Below are positions 31,160 through 46,100 of a stretch of 64,000 nucleotides of DNA, piece by piece. A program made the translations under genes and the position numbers. The notes under the pieces were generated by a model. That model was not told the origin of the DNA, ran no database searches, and saw only the letters and a list, made by a program, of their open reading frames with translations. The first letter of the stretch is position 1. Each line of letters opens with the position of its first letter. Origin of the DNA: Plasmodium coatneyi. Lineage: Eukaryota; Apicomplexa; Aconoidasida; Haemosporida; Plasmodiidae. The stretch lies in assembly GCF_001680005.1 (NCBI RefSeq), contig NC_033567.1, positions 2,046,001 to 2,110,000 on the forward strand, in the 5' to 3' direction.

Positions 31160-34100
31160 CTAAACGCATGGCTTGGAGGGCGCCTCCCCCAGGATGATGG
31201 TCGAGTTGATGGAGCCCTTGGAGCTGTGCAGCTCGCGGTAAATCTTATTTATCAAAAGCGCGTTGTTGCAGGGGATCTTATACACGAGGTTGCTAGTGTT
31301 CCCTGTGCGGATTATGACCCCATGACTGGAGGCCCTTATTTCGGAGATGTCCTCAATCCTGAGCGACCAAATGACAATGTCGCCCCCCCCCGCAACGCTC
31401 TTCTTGTCTGCCATATATTCACCATTCTTACCACCAACAAACATGCTGGCATACAAATTGGCATAAATAATAACCTTCGGATATAACAACAAAGAATAAT
31501 GTGCAGGAGGGTGATTCTCCTGTTTATGTATCGTTAAACATTTCATAATATTTTTTGAAAATTTCAATCCCAGACATTCTCTTAATTCTGCTTCATGCAA
31601 ATTGTACTCTTTTATTTTTCCATATTCTCCCCATAACATTCTTGGCTTTCGATGTCTCTTGATTTTGTATTTATGTCCTCCTATCGGTTTGGACACCTCA
31701 GCTTTTATACCCCTCGTAACATCAGATACAGCTTGGCCTACTTTATCTAGCGGCTTGACCAACGATCCAGCTACCCCTTTGCCTATCCCTTTGAAAAATC
31801 CACCAACTCCTTCCTTCTGGGCACCCTCAATTGGTTTCGTAACAATGTTGGATAAGCTCAGCACACCCTCTCCAATATTCTTCACGGCACTCAGGAGCCC
31901 TTCCTTCATGTTCGTGTTTGTTTTAAAGTTCCTTTCCTTCTGTCTCCTATTAATGTACTCTGCATCGAAGGTCAAATTGGAGAGAAAACTTCCAATACCC
32001 ACACTTACGTTATCAACAGCGTAAACGGCTAGCCCTATGGTATTCCTTCCAATTTCCAGGGGAATCTTCGGTATGTTAATCAGGCTGCTATATCCCACTA
32101 TGAACCCTAAACATGCCAAAATGGAGTGACTGTACTTATCCTTCAATAGAGCATAAAACGACTTCAAGCTAACACGGATGTTGTTAAAAATTTCCTGATT
32201 CAGGGTAACAGGTGCTCCTAGCAATTCTAACTTTCCCGACACCATCAATATTCGTAAACCGATTCTCAGCAGATCACTCATCATGTGCATTTTGTCCAGT
32301 AAAAAGGAACACCAAACGATGAGGGTAAATTTGTCTATCTGCATGTACTGTATGTTTATGGCTAGGGGGATATCTGGAGATTTGTAATTCACATAGACGG
32401 GTAAAATGGTCCACTTCTGGATCTCCTCATAGAGCAGGTTCTTCTTCTGCACGATGCTTATCCCTTCAATATACTCTGCTATAAGCAGGTTAATTCCATT
32501 TAACGTTTCGGCATCCATTTCGATTTCCACGTCATCCAAGGAGACTTGTATCTTTTTGAAAATCACGTCCTTGTGAGATATGAAGGACCTCTCCACATAA
32601 ATGTTTAAAAATATTTTTTCGTCATTTGTGTTCATCCCTTTTCCAATTATTCCTGCACCACTCTCAGTAGCCCTCTTACTCATCATATCGCTGTTTGTAA
32701 AATTGGATCGACCGTCACCACCGATGCCACTGCTGCTATTATTCCGACCGTACAACTCGTCCATTTCGCTCATGTAACTGCCCTTTCTACCTACACCACC
32801 ACCACTGATCCCATTGGCACGACTTCCCTGCGGGTGATGACCACCATACGCATTTTTAATTCTCTTCAATTCTTTTTCGCTGTTCGCTGAAGAAGCCCCT
32901 CCTGATGTGCCTGCTGCTCCACCGCTTTTATCACTGTTCGTGCTTATGCCCCGGTTCGCCAAAAGCACACACTTCTCACAGGACTCCAGCTGACAGTCCA
33001 CCTGCACGTCCGTAATTTTTATGTCAATAACTTCTTCCTCGTTCTTCATATAAAACAGGGCACACAGTTTGGACAGCTCGATGAAGAATACCTCCTCCTT
33101 CAGGATGTTCGATATAATGCTTACCCCTATTTGGGTCACATTAATAATTACGTGCACATTCTTATACGTGTTGCTGATCATCTTCACGGTTTCCTCGCGT
33201 TTGCCCACGCCGTAGTAGTAGTAGTTCCCATACCCGCTGGTATAACCGCTCACGTGACCCTGGTGCCCACTTCCACCAGCACCATCTGCATCTGCGTCTT
33301 CCTCCGTACCATACTTCACATAGTTATATTCACTTTGCCCAATCATCATCCTCTTCTGAACATAGCTACCCCCCATGGCGCTCCTCACGACGCCAACTTC
33401 GTTGCCATGTTTGTCCCTCAACTCGTACCCTCCCTCAGCAACTTCTATCTTGTGGTACTCCTGCATGTCCACCGAATTTTTAGAAACTCTTCCACCCTCA
33501 CGGGTGTCATTAGTATACGAAGTCGTGGAGACAAATCCTCCCCCATTGTGAGGTACCCCCCGAGAAATGTTCATCCGGTGGGTCAACCTAATCGTTATCA
33601 AATCTTGGATGTACTCTACAGAGACGATAAAAATCACGTCATAATAATACACCTGGAATAATTTCTGCGCATAATTATACTGCGCGAATTTTAATATGAA
33701 GGATGTCCTTGGGATGGTCTTCATATCATGCAGTACGATCTCTATCTGTACATTTCGCGTTACATAAATGAAGGGATTTACCCACCCTAGGTAACTAGAC
33801 TGATCATATTCGATGTTAAAATAATGTTCCATGTCAGCTGTGCTTAGAAAATTCTTTACGAACATATTTTTTTCAAATTTATAATTTTCTTCTTCATCCA
33901 TTTTGAGGTGTTTCGCATCATCGTGGAAGGTTCGTATTTTCAAATATCTTGCCAAGTTGGAACAGTTATACGCAATAAACCCTTTATTCATATTATTGTC
34001 TAGCTTTTCTATTATTATATTTTTCGTGCCCATGTCTGGGATGCACGTAATTACATACACTTCCGATTTTTCCTCTTTCACGGAACTGTTGCTCACTACC

Positions 34101-37100
34101 ATGTAGTTGGTCCCCACGAAGTTTTCACTCGGAAATATGACGGACGACCAAAATGGGTTCTTGCTTATCTTGTACTGCTTCGACGGGATGGACACGTAGT
34201 CTTCCCTCTTTCTACTGGCATGCCCATCATCATCGGCAATAACAGCATCAACGCCAGTGCCATCGCCTGAAAAAGCGGTTTCCTCCTCCAGCGCCCTAAA
34301 CCGGAAGAGCAAAATATTCTGCTTCTTCGGGAAGTACAACGGAGAGGTGTCATTCTGACGAACGCCTTGGATTTTATCCGTCTGAAACTGCTTCACCAAG
34401 ATAGGATGGTTCAGCTTATTGCTAATGATAAACTGAGGCACCACAGTGATTATTCGGCTAATGATATAGGGTATGTTCGTCGTCTTAATCTTTTCCGTGT
34501 TCAGGCAAAAGGTGTAAAAGAAATTCTTGCACACCACACTCGTCTCTGTATAACTACCAATAGGGGGTAACGTCGCCTTGAACAGTATGAGCGAATTGTC
34601 CACAGGACAGGGGTAATTAAAATCGTTGAAAATATCACTATAATCGTTAAATGTCTCTACCCCCCCTACTTCCAAACTGCGAACCCCATTTCGGCACGAC
34701 CTCAAATATTCATTGTGGTACATCTTATGCGGTAACAGCAAATCTATTTGTGAATTATCCCCTAACAAAGTTATTCCGTTAATAATGGGGTAGTACTTAT
34801 TAGAATTGATTGCCTTAATGCCTAAACCCGTTCTGTCAATAAAACACCTCGGTAGGGAAAAAATGTACAGCTGCTTATTCCCCAGGATGCTACTCAACGA
34901 GTTGAAATACCCACTGAAGTTTTTTATTAACTCTACTTCCACAGAAGCGAACCGTTTAAAATTTAGAGAAAATCTCATAACCGATTCTTCGTCATCCTCC
35001 AACAGAAATAACTTGTCTGACCACTCACATTGCGAATTTCCAATTTTCATTTTCATGTTCAGGCAGGTATATTTCCTAATTTCATAAATGTAAAAAATGG
35101 AAAATGGATTCAACCGCTTGTTTACATAACCTTTATTTGACGTGGAGGAAGATAGTTCCTTTTTCTTCATTTTTATTTCCTCATCGATGTTACTTATTTC
35201 CTTTTCCAACCGCTTCAATTCGTGTAAGTACACCCGTTCGTTGTTCTGTGCGCCCTTTCCTAAAACATACTCATTAGAGTAGCCACTCATAGTAGCCGTT
35301 GTGGCGCCTGCTGAACTATTCCCCGAATTGACCTGTTTGACCGAAGCTACTTTGCTAAGGTATGCATTTATCTCCTCGCACTGCCTCAACAACTTCACCT
35401 TTTTACTTTTCAAAAGGTCGATCTTCCCCTTCTCTTCATACACGTAATCGTTCTGTTTCTCCTCCGAAATTTCTGATGTGATTATAATGTCTACCAACGC
35501 AGGAATGGCGTTCACCACACTCACATGGGGATATATGGTGATAATTTTCAAATTCTTTTCTGCAGGGAGGGCACTTATTTTATTCTCAATCTTTACAATA
35601 AAGTAAAGGTAATTATTGCTGTCCTTCATTTTGCACTTCTTCACATATGTCCCTTGGTTAACGTCAGAGCTGAAAATGTCGGACCATCCCTTTTCGCTGC
35701 TGATGGAGGAGGTGTCCATCAGTTCGCTTGCCCCCTTTGGGGGAGATGATCCATCGGTTATATGCATTTCCCCCCCTGGGGACCTATGTCCTTCCGCTTT
35801 GGGGCTATCCGATTCATTATTTTTATTCAAACCTGGTACGCCCTGACCACAGGAGGTACTTTCCTTGGCACCTCTTCCTTTGGAAACCTCTACTTTGCCC
35901 CCCGAACTGACCACCTCGTAGTACGCGTTCTCCTCGCTTACCAGATTTATCGGCTTAAAAGACAGATACACATGTGACGGGCCACAAAAGGCACACTCAG
36001 GAGTGGACAACAAATACTCATGATTTAAAATGACCGTGAAACTCAAATTATTATTCTTCTGACGCAACTTTATATTAGGGTTTATATTCAAGCTATTGGA
36101 CACCTTATAATTCTTAAACGAATCGCTATGGTTGGGGTAGAGCGTGCTAATTGGTATGGTCCTATTCTCCAGAGAGGTTAGCAAGATGGGGTTTCTCGAT
36201 CCATCGAAGAAACAAAACTCCAAAGGAATGCCACACTTGTTTACAATCCGAACCGTTGAAGACATGAACAATATTTTATAATTCGGCATGGGAGATATGA
36301 TTTCGCATACTGTCTCTGCGAGCGGGGTTACGGGAAGGTGATTATTCTTCAGTCGGTATTTGCAGGCCAGATTGGTCTGCCTGTCCATCTCCTCATTCAA
36401 CATTTCCCACTTTATTGGCTTGTCTACGGTTGGCTTCTTCACCGTCAAGTCGTCCTTTCCGCGGACCCCTGTGGTTAAGGCACCCTGAGGGGGGATCCCG
36501 CTGCCCACACCGTTACCATACGCCTCATCAAAAATATAATCCAGCGGCTTCATCATGTGAATGACGTTGCTGCTTTTCAGCGATGTGGTCAGAGTCGTGC
36601 AGCTGTTCTTGATCAAGTTTATAAGGACGCACTCGCAGTTCTTCAGAAATGGGCCTACGAATTTGTTCGATGCAAATATAGAATTCCTAATGTCATTCCC
36701 CCTTTGGCTGTACTTGAAGTAGTGCCTTTCACTGGAGCTACTTCTGCTATCCACCGAGTCTGCCTCGTCCATCTCGTCTTCGCTGCTCCCATTGGAAGTA
36801 CCCTCCTCATCCAGCAGTAGTTCCTCCTCTTGCCGTCCCCCCTCCAGAGACAAATCATCATTCGAAGCGAACAAATCGTTATTCCTCATATGCGTTGAGG
36901 CTTCCTCCCGATCGAACTGCTCCATTTCGTCCGCCCCGACGTCGGTGCCATGGATCGTCTTTTCCGCCATCCCCCTTTCATCCGTAACGGTGTTTGCGTT
37001 ATACCTATTATTGTCGTGACAGCTTTCCTCTCCCCCCTGGAAAATCGTCACCTTGCAATTGGAGTTGGAATTCGGCATCAAATTAATATTACAATTGGGA

Positions 37101-40100
37101 TTGACATTGGGATCTTTTCGCCTCCCTTGGCTGTACGCCAACAAATTCTCGATGGTCTTCTTCGGATTCTTCGTTATCATCAAATCGAGGACTATGTCCC
37201 TTTTACTCACATTGGCAAACATATCATGTATAACGTTCACCACGTTTGTGGGGGGAATGGGGATGAGGTACAGGTAGAGGCACTTCTTCTCTATCAGGGA
37301 GTTGTTCGCGATCTCATTCACAAGCAGTCGATCTAGGGAGATCAACTCGTTCGTGGTTACAATTTTGGCATACAACTCGGGGGCACTCTTTTCCCCCTCG
37401 CAATCGGTCGAAGAATCGTCAGCGTCGCTTCCTTCATTGTGATAGTTATCCCTTTTAACTCCATCATCCTTCTTTCCACTGCCCTTCGTGGTGTGTAATT
37501 CCATTTTGGACAATGCCCCCCCTACGTTTGTTTTTCCCTTCTTCTGCTTCTGCGCTACACCGGTGGGGGTCACCCCCGTGGGAGCATCCCCCCCCTCGTG
37601 CACAATTCGATAACCTCTCCCCCCTTTGCCATTTCCACAGGGGCGCTTCTTCATCACCTCTTCCACGCTACCCTCAGGCATCACAAAGGCGTAAAAAAAG
37701 TCGCTCGTCAAGTTGACGTAATAAACAACGGAATTGTCCCTCATGCAATCGTAACTGTTTCGATTTTCCTCCTTCTTCAGGAACTCATCCAAATGGAAAT
37801 CTGTCTCCTTCGTCTGATCAATGTCACCAGGAACTGATTCAAAAACGGACGAACAATCCTCATAAATGCTCTTACTTTTAATACTAAGTTTTTTCTCATC
37901 TAGCTCAGCGGAAACGCTCTCACAATTGTTGTTAAAAAGGGACAAATGGGACCCCTGGTTTTCTTCCCTCTCAACTGTGTTGCTCGGCATACATCGGTTG
38001 CCTTCCTTTTTCAACCCCTTAAGCACCTTATCCGTAAACACAGGAAGGAACAAAAACAGCAGGTTAACTAACTGTGGGGTTATATTAAACCATAAAGCAT
38101 TTACACTGTTTATCTTAATTATGCTGATCGGAGACTTGCTTGATTCTGTGTCCTCACTGAAGGAATCATTCGGTAGTATCTTGTGAATGTCCAGCGAAAT
38201 GTTGCATTTTTCCAAAAAGGGTTCCCAATCTCCAATGCAGTTGTTAAAATACTCTACCTTCGAATTCAAGTCGTTTATATTGTACGAACATTCATCTGAG
38301 TAAAAATTCAAGCATATGCTCATACTCATGATAGTCCTGATTATTGGCACGATGGAATTTCTTATGTCGTCGATAAAGGTGCACTTCACATTGTGTAGCT
38401 TTATTACTATTTTAATATCTCGATACGTTTTTACCTGTTCATTACCGCTGGTTAAGTCCGACTCTGACTCGTTTTGTAATGCACTTTTACTGGAGAATAT
38501 CCTGCTCGTTGTGTACGACTCCGTGGAGGACGAGTCGGAGCATGTCATCAAATTGGAGTCCGTTGAAATTTCAGACAAAGCGTTATACGAAAATGATTCA
38601 ATCACGTTGTTGCTCGATTCGGATAGATCTACCTCAACTTTCTCCTTCCTCGTTCTAACTATCCCCTTTTCCTCCTTAGGGGGGTTTATTCCCACTGGAA
38701 GCTTCTCCTCCGATGCGCTGTCTCCCTCCTGCTTCATAGCTTTCCCCCGATTGTTTAGGTCCCCCACCACGACCGCTTTCCTTCTTCTCTTTCCCCATTT
38801 TAGCTTATTTATGTTCGTAATCTGCAGCTCCTGTTCGGGGTTCTCATCTCCATCTCCAGCGCTTCTCCCCCTCACAGCATCTTCCGCACCTCCCCCTTCT
38901 GCCTCCCCATCCAACACCTCCTTCATCACAAAATAAATGTTATTCCTCATAAATTTGTTCTTTATCTTCGTATGAATAAACGTCATCGGTGGGATCACCG
39001 CACCCACGGCGATATTCGTGTAAGAGCTGGGCACATCCCCAAACAGAGTGGACGACGCTCTTAGCAAAATCTCCACATCATCATTCGACAGTCGTATGTC
39101 AAAATTCCCAATGTGAATATCCAGCTCAAAAACGGAGATAAACTCCGGGTAGTCCTTCTTCCTAACATTCGCTTTTAGAATATAATTTTCCTTTTTCGTG
39201 TCGACTGACTCGTATATCGCCTCCCCCTTAACATTTAAATTATCACACAGTAGAATTTTTTTCTTATGATAATTATGCAGCGGGTTAGACACATCTTTAG
39301 GGGCTCCTTCCTTCATCCTATTCACCCTCCTCCTCTTCCTACTCAAATCGCTAGAAAAATTACTCACATAATTAATTCGCTTTATTTTACTATTTACGGC
39401 GTAGATTTTCCTAAATATTATGCACTTGTTTAAGAGGGAGAAGGAGAAGACGAAGTTGTTGGACCACAGCAAGATCGGATGAGCTACATCCTCCAGATTG
39501 GTGAAGATAATAAAATTCCCATTGTTCACTTTGAAGCTTATGTGAATGGGCTTATTATCCAACTTTAAAATTTCATTTATATTTGTTATCGTTTGATTTT
39601 TCTCATTCCCCATGCGTTCTCTGATAAACCTGAATCGACTAGAATTAATGCTGCTTCCTCTCGATATATTTCTTTTCCCATCCGTTGGATTGTGACCCCC
39701 TGTTTCGTCTTCCTCCCTTCCCCCAACTGGGGTCATTTTCTCCTGCTTCCCACGACGACCTCCCCCCTCTTTCTCACTTTTCGCCTCCGATTTAAAAACA
39801 TTTTCCTCTATGCTGATATTCTCCACAGCATACCTTTTCGTATTCTTGCCATACCTGCTCGTTTCTTCCGGGGGGGTGTCTTTCTTATCCTCTTTCAAAT
39901 TATGTTTCTTCTTCCCTACCATGGCAACATCCTTATGGGAAGGGTCATACGCCCCAGCAACTTTCTTCCCCCTTTTCTTCCTTCCTGGCTCCTTCGCCGA
40001 AACGATGTAGGGAGATGGCTTCGGGTACAGATGCAGTGTGCTCAAATTAAAACCGGTGGACAGGAATTTATATATATCCATAAAAATGATAAAAAAGCAA

Positions 40101-43100
40101 CAGATGTATGCATCATCCAATTCTATGCTTAGGATGATATCCTCTATAAAGGAATTTATTCTTATCTTTATGCCCTTTTGCCTTTTCTTCTTTTTTTCCT
40201 CGCTTAGAAATACGTTGCTCTCGAACATGTACCGCAGCAGTGCTTTGTAATCCTTCGGAGATGCGGGGGGAGGTTCGCAGCGATCACCCAAAGCGTGGCT
40301 GCTTCCCCCAACAGGGTTACTTCCCACAACAGGGTTACTTCCCACCGCGGCGCTGCTGCTCATGTTGTTCTCCTCGTCTAAGTTCGAAATGCACGAGTTG
40401 CTATTCACCGACACGCTCGTGTCCTTAATTAGAGATAACTTAGCCTCCGCATTCTCCTTCACAAAATTCACCCTCATTTTTTCCTCATAATATTTGTCCC
40501 CCCGTTTTCTCTTCACCCTGCTTGCTTCGTTCTCGATGCAGCAGTATGCCACTCGTTTGTAGTAGTTAATGGAGTTCTTCCTCACATCATCAATGTAGAG
40601 GGAGTTACTATAAAGGTCGAAAAAATAAATATAGTAAAAATCTAGCAAAACTAGGTGGAACGAGATGCTTATATTTTGGAAAGTTATTATAGCTACTGGG
40701 GTGTTTTCGTCAAAGGAGGTTCTAATCTTTAGGCTTTCCAGATTTATGTAGAGGTATAACTTCAGCCCGTTCTTCCTCACGGGTTCATTCGCGACCGGGT
40801 TTAGCGTCCCCAGGGGGCTACTCAAACCGTTCTCCTCGTTTGTTTCGTTCGTCCCGTTCAACTCTTTCTCCTCATTTGCCGCGTTTACCTCCTTCGTTTG
40901 GGTTGCTTCCCCCCCGCGGCGAACAGCCAGGTTGCCCAAATTGATGTTCCCCTTGCGGAACCATTCTGCGTTCAACATGCTGTCTATGTTCACGCCCCTA
41001 TCACAAATGAAGCACATCGGGAAGTAACCCTTGTAGCAAAAGTTCTCATTAATAATGTCTAACAAAAAGGCCAACTGGAAGACAGTCAAATCCAGACAAA
41101 AATCGTTCCCATTCAGGTAAATGAAAACACCATCCTTGCTGCTCACTAGGCATAACCCTATGTTCACTTTTTGTAAAATGTTCCCTTCTATGTTGGTACT
41201 TCCCCCATTTTCACAGGCGCGACTTTCCATGTCTAGCAAATCCACATAGAGCGTAAAATCGTATTTCCCACCCACGCTTGTTGTCTTTTCATTCTTTTCC
41301 AGGTCCTCATTTTCTGTTACCTCACCTGGGGTCGAGCTACCACCCTTATCGCTGCAGTGGACACCTATTTGACGCTTCCTTGGGGTAGCTCTTCCTTGGG
41401 TTGTTGCTCTTGCCTGTCTTGCTTGCCTTTTCCTCTTCCTCCTCTCCCGCAACGCCCTTCGCTGATTTTCGACGATCCCTTCGGTGTAATTCACAGTGTA
41501 CGAATTCTTAAATTTTAAAGTGCCCAAATGGAATTTCAAATAAGATTCAATATACGGGATGGAGTTCCCCCCTCGGTTCGCATTCCCACCTCCACTGATA
41601 CTCCCCTTCGAGCACTTGGACACATTCTTAACCTCCCCTCGATAATTATATATTATATTCTTATCCTCCGGAATAATAACAACGGGATCAAATATGGTGC
41701 AGTGGAAGAGAAAATACTTCGCCTGAGCTACCTGTACCACCTTCTTGTACGATTTACTTATAAACACGTTCAAAATACCATCATCCAAATACTCCAGAAA
41801 TAACTTCAAATCGCGTAAGTAAAAGATGTAGTATATACTGGATATATCGCAGAGCAAACATATGTTGTAATTTCTCCTATCCTTGTACACCTTAATTTTT
41901 CCAACAAATAAATCCTGTCTTTTCTGTTTGTTTGATTTTTTTTTTTTTTTTTTTATTTCCTCAGAGAGGTTATCCACACTGATGTAGTTTAAAATATCCT
42001 TACTGTTTCGTCTCTCCGATGTCGCTTTCACATTCTCCCCTTTGCCATCTTCACTGAGTTTCACCCTCTCACAATCGGTTCCGCCGAACCTTTTGCTCCT
42101 TCTCGAAATGAACAAATCATACGTGTAATCATTTATATTGTTCGAAATGATATTTTTGCTATTCATCGATATGATGCCCTTCTCAATATTTACGAACATT
42201 TTCTGGTCAAAATTTAAGTACACCTTATTTTCGTAGTATATGCTGCTCACTTGAATTTTTGAGAAGATCTTCCTCTTCTGCCAGAAGGCTAGGGAGGCAC
42301 TCTTAACGTAGCAATTGAAGAAGTACTTCACGTAGGAGTTCTTCTGCCCGTACAGTTTCGGTAGGGTGTTATTCAGCCCATTGCTAAGGATATCCCGATC
42401 TCCATCACCATCGGCACCACTTTGTGTACTCCTTCCAACCATATGCTGACTTGTGCCCATTGGTTCCAGGAAGTTGCAACCGCTGGATTGTACCGGCGGT
42501 TGCCCCATCTGAGCATCCCCTGAATGTGTGTCATCACCTGCACATACGGTTTCCTCCTCATTATTCTTCCTAGCAGATTCTAAGTCCAAAATATTCAAAG
42601 AATTCTTCACACTATTTAGGGTCTTCTGCACACTTCTCAAGGTGTGTTCCGAAATGAACATTTTATAATTTTTTAACTCCTCGTTTTTTAGCTTATTTTT
42701 TATATACTTCATGTCCTTCTCTATTCCATACTGCAGCTTCTTCTTGTATTCCTTCATCGTTTTGAATATTTGCTTGATCGTTTTGTACTTCCAGTGGAGT
42801 TCAATGTCGCTGATGATTAAATTCACGTGCGTCCTGGCCCTGTTGATTTGGTTTTGCTCCTGCAGGATTTGCAGGTTTATGGACAGTTGCTTCTCTTCGA
42901 TGGCGTCCATGAAGTCGTCATCATCCTCCTCATCGAAGTCATCGATGTCTTCGTCGTCCACCGCTCCCCCCTCGTTAGGAGTACTTCCGTTCGAACCCCT
43001 CCTCACCTTCCCACGTTCATCCAGATCATTACTTGGGGGACATTCCTTCCCCTCGCTCGGAAAATCACTCTCCATAAATTCATCTATCCTTTCAGCGGAC

Positions 43101-46100
43101 TGAAAACGATCTATGCACCTAGACCCGTTCTCCTCATTGCTGGCATCCCTGCTCATGTTATTGCCGTCCCCCCTGTGGCTGCTAATAGGCTTATCGATGG
43201 TTGCACCTCCACTGGGCGGGGTCCCCAAGTTGGTGCCCTCTCCTCCTCCTCGTGACGCAGATGGTGACGATGCTGGTGGTAGCATCCCCCCCTGAGTCAC
43301 GCCCCCATTAACCATTGCGTTGTGCTTCTCCTCCAAATAAGTCGACAACGACCGGAAGAGAAAAATATCCTTCGAATTCACATTCTTCGTTAGGGTAAAA
43401 AAAATCGGCTGTCTATTACTCGGGTCACAAATCCACAATTGCTCTATTTCAACCTTCACAATTTTCCTCTTCTTCTGCAGGTAATTCTTGTAGGATATTC
43501 CACAGGCCTCGTACTTGAGCACCTCCCTATTTTTCCCATTTTTAATGGAGAAGGCTGAATTTTTAATTAAAAAGTCGATGTCATAGAGGAAGGATTCTTC
43601 CTCCGGTTTGTTAATTTGGTTCGCATCAGTCAGGTTACCCTTAGACTCATCGTCATTCGGAGCGTGAACACTGACGGGGTCACTCTCTTTGGACGCTCCC
43701 TCCGCGGAAGGTATCTTCAAGCAGATATTTCCTTCCTCCTTGGAAGAAGAAATGACCTTCTTCTCCACTGAAGTTTTCTTTCTACCTTTAAGAAGATCCT
43801 TTTCTTTTTTATTTTTTGAGTAGAACCGAGTTAAATACCTTGTGATGGATGTCGGCACAGCCAATATGATGCTCACTGCGTCTGGATTTATTTGGAAAAA
43901 AATGCCATCCAATATGATGTTTGTTTTTAAAATTTTCAAGTCGTATTCCACGTACACCTTTACAGGGATGGGCTGCAGTATGTAGAACTTCTCGCTCTTT
44001 TGGGTCTTTTCCTTTATGCGGTGACAATAGCTGTCCTTCAAATGGGCTTCTTCCATGGGGGATTCCTTCCCCTCCTCCTCCACATTTGGGGTCTCCCCTT
44101 CGATGGGGGGTAATCCACTAACCAAGTCCACCTCAGTAGATCTAACATCCACGCCATTTTTGCACGTGCCCCCACCCCCCCTCAGAGACGCCTTCAAGCA
44201 CGTTATCTGCGTTTCGTTGAATTCAAAAATCAAGTTAAATTTGTGGTACGTGCAGGGGAACTCCGTTTTGGCTATCAAATTACCCAAGTGCAATTCCACA
44301 ATACCGTTGGTTAAATTATCAAAGTGTAATATGGGTCCACATATATGAATGTAAAATTCGAACAATTCTGGCAAATGCTGGACTGCTCTGTTGTATACGT
44401 TTTCTCCCTTCTCCTTCAGCCCCTCTATCAATTCCGTCTGTTCCATCTTCTTGATGTGCTGCAGCGCCTCGTCGTCTTCTTCGTCATCCTCTGACGTGTC
44501 CTCCTGATCGTCGCCCGTGGCGCTTTTAGCAGTCTCTCCTGGGGGCGGTTTTCCTGGAAGCTCTTTACTGGGGGGCTCATCTCTTAGTGGCACCTCTGTT
44601 CGTGGCGCCTCCGCCGCACCGTTGCCCACGACGGAGCCCTTGCCCTTCCGAAAAACAGACTTGTGCTTTTTATTAACGATATCTATCAGGGGAAAGGCAA
44701 ACGACAGTATATTCTTTATAAGCAACGGAGAAACATAAAGCTCCAATGGATTCAACCTTAACAAAGTGGATAGGGTGTTCCCCTTTTCAGTTACTAAGTG
44801 GTTTATCTCTACATAGGCACACAAACTTTGGCTATGTAGCAAAGAATAATAAATTGCATTCTGGTAAATGCTATTTCCTGTACTGTTAACATTGTAGGGA
44901 AATAAATTTTTGTTCGTTCTAAACTCCATAAAAACTTTACTCTTATGCTTTGCTACGAAATTTTGTAACTCGATTATGAACTTCCATTGGAAATTATCAT
45001 TATCGTTGTGGTCCACCACGGACTGTAACGACAGGGAAGAATATATTTGGTAAAAATTTATCGAGAGGATGTTAATTTCTTCATACTTTATCCCCTTCTT
45101 TATATAGTTACTGTTGGAGGGGCTCATAGCTGGAGAGCTATTCAACAGGGTGTCTTCACTTCCGCTGAGAGATATTTCCTCCCCCGGTGGACTGCTTATC
45201 GGATTGGAAGTTCCTTCCCTTAGTCCACCACCAGTTACGCTTCCATCAATGGGGCATATAGTCTCGTTATTTCTTCCCCTTTCTGATAACTCCTCTTGCT
45301 TAAGAAGCACGCGTCTTCTTCTCCTCCTCTTACAATCATCATACACGTTGATGGAAAATTTTGCCAATTTGAACTGAAAATCATATTTGGTTGGAAGGAC
45401 CACATCATAATTATCCTCATTCGTCATGGCTTCCTGCAAAATGTACAACTCCTTCTCATTTATAATGTCTTGCTCGCTATTTAAAATACTCTGCACCTTA
45501 TTTTCTATGTCCTTCTTATTACCCGTAACCCAGGACCACCAGGACTGCTGCTTATATATAGAATCGTAGAGATATTTTTTTTTCAAATTTTTTTCTTCAA
45601 TTATTTTTTCCAACGTATTTTTACATTGCAATCTCCACTTTGCTAGATGGCGTACCCCAACTACATCGTACAAAATTTGCAACCGGTCCATCTCCAGGGA
45701 GGTTAACTCCGTGGTTGATATGTTGTACTTCTCTGCAAGAACTTTATTATACAGATTCATGAATTCGTTCTTGGTTTCATTTCGCAGCGATTCTATGTCT
45801 AACTTGACTGTACAGGCATACTTTAGCAACAATTTGTTTGTTTGATTCCTGGACTTATTCGCTTCATTCATTATTTCAATAATTTTTGTAATTTGCGTTC
45901 TGGTTAGCGTAATTCCTTCCCACTTTTCCCCTATTTCTAGCTTCACCTTCAGCTCCTTTTTGTTGCTGGACTGTTCCACCGGCAACACCAAGTCGAACGG
46001 CTTTATCAAATACTCAAAGTTGTAGTAGTTTAAAATTTTGCTGTCGTCATCTTTTAAAAAGTTGCTAATCTGGGTTAGCGTCCTTTTCAAGTAGTTTTCC